Assembly (NCBI GenBank): GCA_910583835.1
Contig: CAJTYM010000001.1
Location: 48,299-104,886 of the forward strand
Reading direction: 5' to 3'
Length of the DNA stretch: 56,588 bases
From: an uncultured Lachnospiraceae bacterium
GTDB lineage: Bacteria > Bacillota > Clostridia > Lachnospirales > Lachnospiraceae
A program made the position numbers and the translations under genes. Each line of letters opens with the position of its first letter. The first letter of the stretch is position 1. This document shows positions 52,235 through 56,588 of this stretch, piece after piece. The notes beneath the pieces were generated by a model. It saw only the letters and a list, made by a program, of their open reading frames with translations. It did not search any database and was not told the origin of the DNA.

Positions 52235-53068
52235 TTACCACCAACGGCGGCATCTCTTATGCCTGCACCGACGCTGGTACATTTCATTAAACAGCAGCAC
52301 TTCAATCAGATTCTGCAGCCCATTATTTCCCGGCGGCCTTCCGGGTCCTCCCGGTCCCCAGCCTGGTCCTCCCGGTCCTCCTGGTGGTCTTCCTGGTCCC
52401 CCTGGTCCCCAGCCCGGTCCTCCTGGCGGCGGTCCTGGCGGTCTTCCTGGTCCCCAGCCCGGTCCTGGCGGCGGTCCTCCCGGTCCCCAGCCCGGTCCTC
52501 CCGGCGGCGGTCCTGGCGGTCTTCCTGGTCCCCCCGGTCCCCAGCCCGGTCCTCCCGGTCCACGCTGTGCCACAAGGGTCCCTTCTAGCGGTATAGCCTC
52601 AGATAATGAGCTTTCTAACGGAAACTCTTCCAGAGCCAGTTCTTCTACTGCCGGCTCCTCTGCCTCCATTTCTGCATGGTCCATATCTGGCTCCTCATAT
52701 GCACCCTCTTCATACTGTTCCCTCTCATACTGCCCCAGATCGCTTTGCTCAATTTCAAACTTCTGAATATCTGGCTGCACATTTGCAGAGGCATCGTATA
52801 TTCGCTTGACAATCCGGTTCACCATCACCCTGTCAGGATATTCATCGAACATCAGACTTCCTTCGTATTCCATCTTGTCACATTCATCCTCCACCATTTC
52901 CTGGATAGCGCGGACTTCCTTGGGATACATCCCCTTCAATTTATCCAAATCCCGGGCATATTCCAACTCTTCCATATAGACAGTCTGCATTGGATATGCC
53001 ATGTAAAATGGTATTTTAGACATATTTTGCTGGGGGGTTCTGTAAAATACATTTTGTTTATAATCCAC
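52235..53068 (-). CDS. Protein with Gly/Pro/Trp low-complexity repeat region
   Basis: A 277-aa protein with a helical, acidic N-terminal 160 residues (MYPKEVRAIQEMVEDECDKM), then about 80 residues of GPGGPGWGPGG/RPPG-type repeats, then LIEVLLFNEMYQRRCRHKRC. No signal peptide is evident. Start choice: GGGAG lies seven bases before GTG 53068 but only one base before ATG 53074, so GTG is favoured. The repeat resembles collagen-like or adhesive sequences but is Trp-containing and not a true GXY triplet. Function unknown. Probably one operon with the methyltransferase (stop to start 36 bp). Confidence 0.65.
   Translation of the reverse strand: MDYKQNVFYRTPQQNMSKIPFYMAYPMQTVYMEELEYARDLDKLKGMYPKEVRAIQEMVEDECDKMEYEGSLMFDEYPDRVMVNRIVKRIYDASANVQPDIQKFEIEQSDLGQYEREQYEEGAYEEPDMDHAEMEAEEPAVEELALEEFPLESSLSEAIPLEGTLVAQRGPGGPGWGPGGPGRPPGPPPGGPGWGPGGPPPGPGWGPGRPPGPPPGGPGWGPGGPGRPPGGPGGPGWGPGGPGRPPGNNGLQNLIEVLLFNEMYQRRCRHKRCRRWW
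52320..52570 (-). repeat. GC-rich low-complexity tract coding Gly/Pro/Trp
   Basis: Short, imperfect tandem units such as CCAGCCCGGTCCTCC repeat across about 250 bp on the plus strand. Slippage could change unit number between strains. Confidence 0.7.
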
Positions 53069-53181
53069 AGTCATTCTCCCATTTATTCTATCCCTATACT
53101 ATATGCCCGATTTTTGGTTATGCTACCTAGGATACCAGATATTAATTTTCGTTGTACTAAGATTCAAGATATTAATTTCCT

Positions 53182-53239
53182 AGAACCCCGACCAGACAAA
53201 GTGGATTTCAAAAAATCTGCCTTGACCTGCCGGGGTTCT
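53182..53239 (-). terminator. Stem-loop after glgB
   Basis: AGAACCCCG (53182-53190) and CGGGGTTCT (53231-53239) pair perfectly around a 40-base loop that holds GATTTTTTGAAATC-type sequence. It lies between glgB and the repeat-protein gene. Termination is plausible but not typical. Confidence 0.4.
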
Positions 53240-53266
53240 TATCTCGGTAATCTTTATCGCCTTCTG

Positions 53267-55162
53267 TTAATACTGGAATACTGCAACTCCATAGGGCGGC
53301 AGCGAATAAGCGAACGAATACGGCTGATTGTCACATTCCTTCTTTTCTGCTTTATAGGTGAGCGGACGCTCTACGCCATCCCCGCCATACTTCTTGTCAT
53401 CACTGTTAAGAATCAGTTTATACTGCTTCTTCATGGGCACGCCGATGCGGTAATCTTCCCACGCTACCGGCGTAAAATTACAGATAAAAAGCAGGTTTTT
53501 CTTGCCGCTGGCGCTCTTACGCATGAAACTGAATACGCTGTGCGTATTGTCATCTGCATTTATCCACTCAAAATTGCTCCAGTCTGTGTCTGCCTCGTAC
53601 ATTGCCGGATACTTCCTGTATATGTGCAGCAAATCCTTAAAATAAGTCTGCAGCTGCCGATGCTGCGGCTCATCCAGCAAGAACCAATCCAGCTCGCGTT
53701 CCTCACTCCATTCACGAAGCTGCCCAAATTCCTGACCCATAAACAACAATTTCTTGCCAGGATGACCCATCATGAATCCATAACCTGCCTTTAAGTTGGC
53801 AAACTTATCCTTGCCCTCCCCAGGCATCTTATTGATCATGGAACATTTCAGGTGTACCACCTCATCATGGGAAAGCACCAGAATATAATGTTCACTGCTG
53901 TTATAGCTCATGGCAAATGTCATGCGGTTATGGTTGTCTTTGCGGAAATAAGGGTCAAGCTTCATGTAATCCAGGAAGTCATGCATCCAGCCCATGTTCC
54001 ACTTAAAGCTGAAATTCAATCCCTCATCCTCTACGCCTCCGGTCACTCTCGGCCATGCCGTTGACTCCTCCGCAATCATGACCACGCCCGGATTTCTGCC
54101 GAGAATCAAGGTATTGATATGTTTAAAGAATTCAATCGCTTCCAGGTTCTTATTTCCGCCAAATTCATTGGCAACCCACTGTCCATCCTGTTTGCCATAA
54201 TCGAGATACAGCATGGATGCCACGGCATCCACACGCAGGCCGTCAATATGGTAATGCTCAATCCACATCAGAGCGCTGCCGATAAGGAAGTTCTTCACTT
54301 CCGTCTTGCCATAGTCGAAAATCTTCGTGCCCCAGTCGGGATGCTCGCCCTTTCTGGGGTCCGCATACTCATACAGACAGCTTCCGTCAAATTCTGCCAG
54401 CCCATGCGCATCCCTGGGGAAATGTGCAGGAACCCAATCCAGAATGACGCCGATATTGTTCTTATGCATATAATTTACAAAATACGCAAAGTCCTCCGGC
54501 GTGCCATACCTTGAAGTCGGTGCATAATATCCGGTTACCTGGTAACCCCAGGATCCATCGAAGGGATATTCTGAAATCCCCATCATCTCCACATGGGTAT
54601 AGCCCATTTCTTTCACATAATCAGCCAGCTTATGCGCAAGTTCACGATAAGTATAGAAACCTTCATCCTCCCGCCCGGGATGGCGCATCCAGGAACCCGG
54701 ATGTACCTCATAAATCGCCATTGGTTGCGCATGTACATCTTTACATGCCTGCCGTTTCTCCATCCATTTCGTATCTGTCCATTCAATCTTATTGATATCC
54801 GTTATCCTGGAAGCCGTCCCAGGGCGCAGCTCCGCATAATTCGCATAGGGGTCAGCCTTGTAAAGCTTGCGCCCATCCGGCGTCTCAATATAAAACTTAT
54901 ACAAATCTCCTTCTGCCGCTCCTGCCACAAACAGCTCATAAACGCCCATCGGCTCTAAGCGGGTCATCTCATTGGCATCTTCCTTCCAGTCATTGAATGT
55001 TCCAATAACAGATACTTTTGCGGCATTAGGCGCCCAGACAGCAAAATAAACGCCTTTCTTCCCCCTTCTTTTGGTGGGATGCGCCCCCAGTTTCTTGTAA
55101 ACATCATAATGTGTGCCCTGACCCAAGTAGTACATGTCCAACTCTGAAAAATGTTCCATACC
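53267..55162 (-). CDS. glgB: 1,4-alpha-glucan branching enzyme GlgB
   Basis: A 631-aa GH13 enzyme that makes alpha-1,6 branches in glycogen. The N-terminal carbohydrate-binding module contains VYFAVWAPNAAKVSVIGTFN. Catalytic motifs are all present: DWVPAHFPRDAHGL, then GLRVDAVASMLYLDYG with the nucleophile Asp near 308, MIAEESTAWP with the acid Glu near 362, and LVLSHDEVVH with the third Asp near 431. Start 55162 follows AGGAGTGAAAGGT; the ATG at 55189 overlaps the upstream gene. No other glycogen gene is visible in the window; the gene upstream is a P-loop protein 16 bp away, so glgB is in its operon. Confidence 0.97.
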   Translation of the reverse strand, partial: GMEHFSELDMYYLGQGTHYDVYKKLGAHPTKRRGKKGVYFAVWAPNAAKVSVIGTFNDWKEDANEMTRLEPMGVYELFVAGAAEGDLYKFYIETPDGRKLYKADPYANYAELRPGTASRITDINKIEWTDTKWMEKRQACKDVHAQPMAIYEVHPGSWMRHPGREDEGFYTYRELAHKLADYVKEMGYTHVEMMGISEYPFDGSWGYQVTGYYAPTSRYGTPEDFAYFVNYMHKNNIGVILDWVPAHFPRDAHGLAEFDGSCLYEYADPRKGEHPDWGTKIFDYGKTEVKNFLIGSALMWIEHYHIDGLRVDAVASMLYLDYGKQDGQWVANEFGGNKNLEAIEFFKHINTLILGRNPGVVMIAEESTAWPRVTGGVEDEGLNFSFKWNMGWMHDFLDYMKLDPYFRKDNHNRMTFAMSYNSSEHYILVLSHDEVVHLKCSMINKMPGEGKDKFANLKAGYGFMMGHPGKKLLFMGQEFGQLREWSEERELDWFLLDEPQHRQLQTYFKDLLHIYRKYPAMYEADTDWSNFEWINADDNTHSVFSFMRKSASGKKNLLFICNFTPVAWEDYRIGVPMKKQYKLILNSDDKKYGGDGVERPLTYKAEKKECDNQPYSFAYSLPPYGVAVFQY

Positions 55163-55178
55163 TTTCACTCCTGTTTCC

Positions 55179-56588
55179 TTAATCTTCAAAATCTTTTTCC
55201 CTCAGGTATAAATACCCTTCCGGGCTAAACTTCTTACCGCCAAAAATCTTTTTCAGACCACCTCGCTCCGCTCTGGCTATCGCCTCATCCACAATATCCT
55301 TGACCTCTGTTAACGTTGTTGCCTCATCTAACTTCTGAATATTGCTGATTCGGTTATAAAGCGCCAGTATTCCCATATCATCAATCTCACATTCCTGCTC
55401 TTCAGCATACGCCTTGGCAAATTCCACCAGCTCATCGCTGGTAAAGATTGGTATCTTAATCCGCTCCGTAAATTTCTTAGATAAATTCACGTCCTGGCTT
55501 AACAGCTTCTTAATGCCTTTGCTGGTATCTTCCATGAGGACCAGCAGACCGCCAGTATCCTGCTCCATCAGAAGTGATAATTTGGTGGCAGTCTCTTTGG
55601 ATATATCCCCCGCCTTTTCCACAATCAGGTAACCGCCTGCCACCTTCTTTAAAAGCTGGCTCAGCTCTTTCTGATTGAGGGCTTCCCCGGTAATCTTGCC
55701 CACCTTACCGCCTGAGTGCTTGCTGCTCTTTTGGATTACTTTAATGAAATCTGTAGCTAATACGGTCTTGCCGCTTCCCCTGCCGCCGATAATCAAAATA
55801 TTTCCGCTTGTCGAGGTATTATCATTGCCTTTCCTGTGCAAGGCGCCTTCCAATACCTGGCAGAGCTGCTGTTCCATTCCGGTAATGGGGACAAAATATG
55901 AAAAAATCTTCTTCTGTTCCGGGCTCAGCTTGCTGATATGTTCTTGCGGTTCTTCTATGTCAATCTTAGGAATACTGACATTTTCCTTCTCTTCACGAGA
56001 CGCTTTTGCCGCCTCAAACACGGACTGCAGATACTGCCCGGCATCATTCTTATCTGCCCCTTTACTCTTGTTGATTCCAGCTGCCTTTGCTGCTGTTTCC
56101 TTTCCGGCTGCCTGTTTTGCTGCTGTTTCCTTTCCGGCTGCTTGTTTTGCTGCTGTTTCCTTTTCGGCAAATTCGTCTGCTGCTTTTTCCTCTTCTGCAA
56201 GTTCATTTGCAGTACCGGCTTTCTCTGCATTTTGTTTTGCTGCCTTTTCCTCCCGCAGCTTCTGCAGATATTCCTCCGGTATCGGCTCTCCGAGAATCCT
56301 CGCCGCTTCCTCCCAGGTTGAGGCCGCCTCGGATGCGCCCTGCAATTCTTGCTCTAACTGCAAATCTTCCGGCAGCTGTATATTGGGCAGCTGTTCTGAT
56401 TGCTTCATAGGCTGTGCGCCTTCCGGCTGCTCTGTACCCTTCGCTTGTTGTGCACCTTCCAGCTGTCCGGTTTCTTTCGCTGGCTGCGCGTCTTCCAGCT
56501 GTCCGGTTCCTTTCGCCGGCTGCGCACCTTCCAGCTGTCCGGTTCCTTTCGCCGGCTGCGCACCTTCCGGCTGTCCGGTTCCTTTCGC
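55179..56588 (-). CDS. P-loop ATPase with tandem-repeat N-terminus (5' end beyond window)
   Basis: 470 codons are visible and the frame stays open to the window edge; the ATG at 56408 is internal to the repeats. From the edge there are five 12-residue units (AKGTGQPEGAQP), then an Ala/Glu/Lys-rich region (KETAAKQAAGKETAAKQAAG), then an AAA-like domain with Walker A IIGGRGSGKTVLATDF near the middle and GGYLIVEKAGDI as Walker B. A C-terminal tail AIARAERGGLKKIFGGKKFS follows. Related clostridial proteins ('ATPase, AAA' with stage V K-like lid) are known only by name to me, so function is open. Confidence 0.8.
   Translation of the reverse strand, partial: AKGTGQPEGAQPAKGTGQLEGAQPAKGTGQLEDAQPAKETGQLEGAQQAKGTEQPEGAQPMKQSEQLPNIQLPEDLQLEQELQGASEAASTWEEAARILGEPIPEEYLQKLREEKAAKQNAEKAGTANELAEEEKAADEFAEKETAAKQAAGKETAAKQAAGKETAAKAAGINKSKGADKNDAGQYLQSVFEAAKASREEKENVSIPKIDIEEPQEHISKLSPEQKKIFSYFVPITGMEQQLCQVLEGALHRKGNDNTSTSGNILIIGGRGSGKTVLATDFIKVIQKSSKHSGGKVGKITGEALNQKELSQLLKKVAGGYLIVEKAGDISKETATKLSLLMEQDTGGLLVLMEDTSKGIKKLLSQDVNLSKKFTERIKIPIFTSDELVEFAKAYAEEQECEIDDMGILALYNRISNIQKLDEATTLTEVKDIVDEAIARAERGGLKKIFGGKKFSPEGYLYLREKDFED
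56409..56588 (-). repeat. 36-bp tandem repeat, five in-frame units
   Basis: Each unit encodes 12 residues close to AKGTGQLEGAQP. The first units at the window edge are nearly identical at DNA level; the units nearer the domain are more diverged. The array continues beyond the window. Confidence 0.85.

Noticed and set aside
1..56588. tRNA, rRNA and tmRNA genes
   Set aside because: No cloverleaf or conserved rRNA sequence noticed; a systematic covariance-model scan could not be run.

Overview
The window looks like a Lachnospiraceae-type (Clostridia) chromosome carrying a large accessory island. The right third (about 40.2-56.6 kb) reads as host backbone. From the junction outward it holds a broken Tad/Flp pilus operon (truncated cpaF-type ATPase, TadZ/CpaE-like protein, prepilin peptidase), a BofA-family protein and a DUF2508 protein. 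It continues with a flagellar block (FliS, flagellin, a 1038-aa FliK-like protein behind a candidate sigma-28 promoter), a large membrane-anchored protein, a SAM methyltransferase, a Gly/Pro-repeat protein, GlgB, and a P-loop protein that runs off the window. Flagellin, BofA and glycogen branching enzyme together point to a motile, sporulation-lineage Firmicute.

Positions 1 to about 25.5 kb are a plasmid- or ICE-like maintenance and transfer module, almost all on the minus strand. It encodes a P4/D5-type primase-helicase, a Rep_3-type initiator with iteron-like arrays, a ClpX-like AAA+ ATPase, SSB, a SLOG-fold protein, an Rpn/PD-(D/E)XK protein and PcfJ/PcfK-like proteins. It also encodes a 1984-aa methylase-helicase, a DUF488 protein and several small unknowns. 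No relaxase, VirD4/VirB4 or intact integrase is visible, so the transfer part is either outside the window to the left or missing. Several genes share a 5'-leader motif (CGGGTGCA on the coding strand), and two share an 85-bp terminator-containing leader.

Positions 25.5-40.17 kb are an AT-rich cargo and scar zone. It contains a type I toxin-antitoxin locus with a 29-aa membrane toxin too small for ordinary gene calls, and an unusual two-gene operon of an EF-1A/CysN-like GTPase and a left-handed beta-helix protein. It also contains an NhaC-type antiporter, a second Rpn protein, an ATPase plus helical-repeat partner pair, relics of an ISL3-type transposase and a large serine recombinase, a decayed CRISPR array without cas genes, and an ImmA/IrrE peptidase with a two-TM partner. 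Four copies of a roughly 160-190 bp sequence that evolves like coding DNA punctuate this zone at its internal boundaries. The last copy abuts the point where cpaF is cut at about 40168, which is the right boundary of the island.

Most promising for new biology: the GTPase/beta-helix operon (26.4-29.5 kb), the ATPase/partner pair (33.0-35.5 kb), the four-copy boundary cassette, the shared leader motif of the plasmid-like module, and the three dispersed iteron loci.
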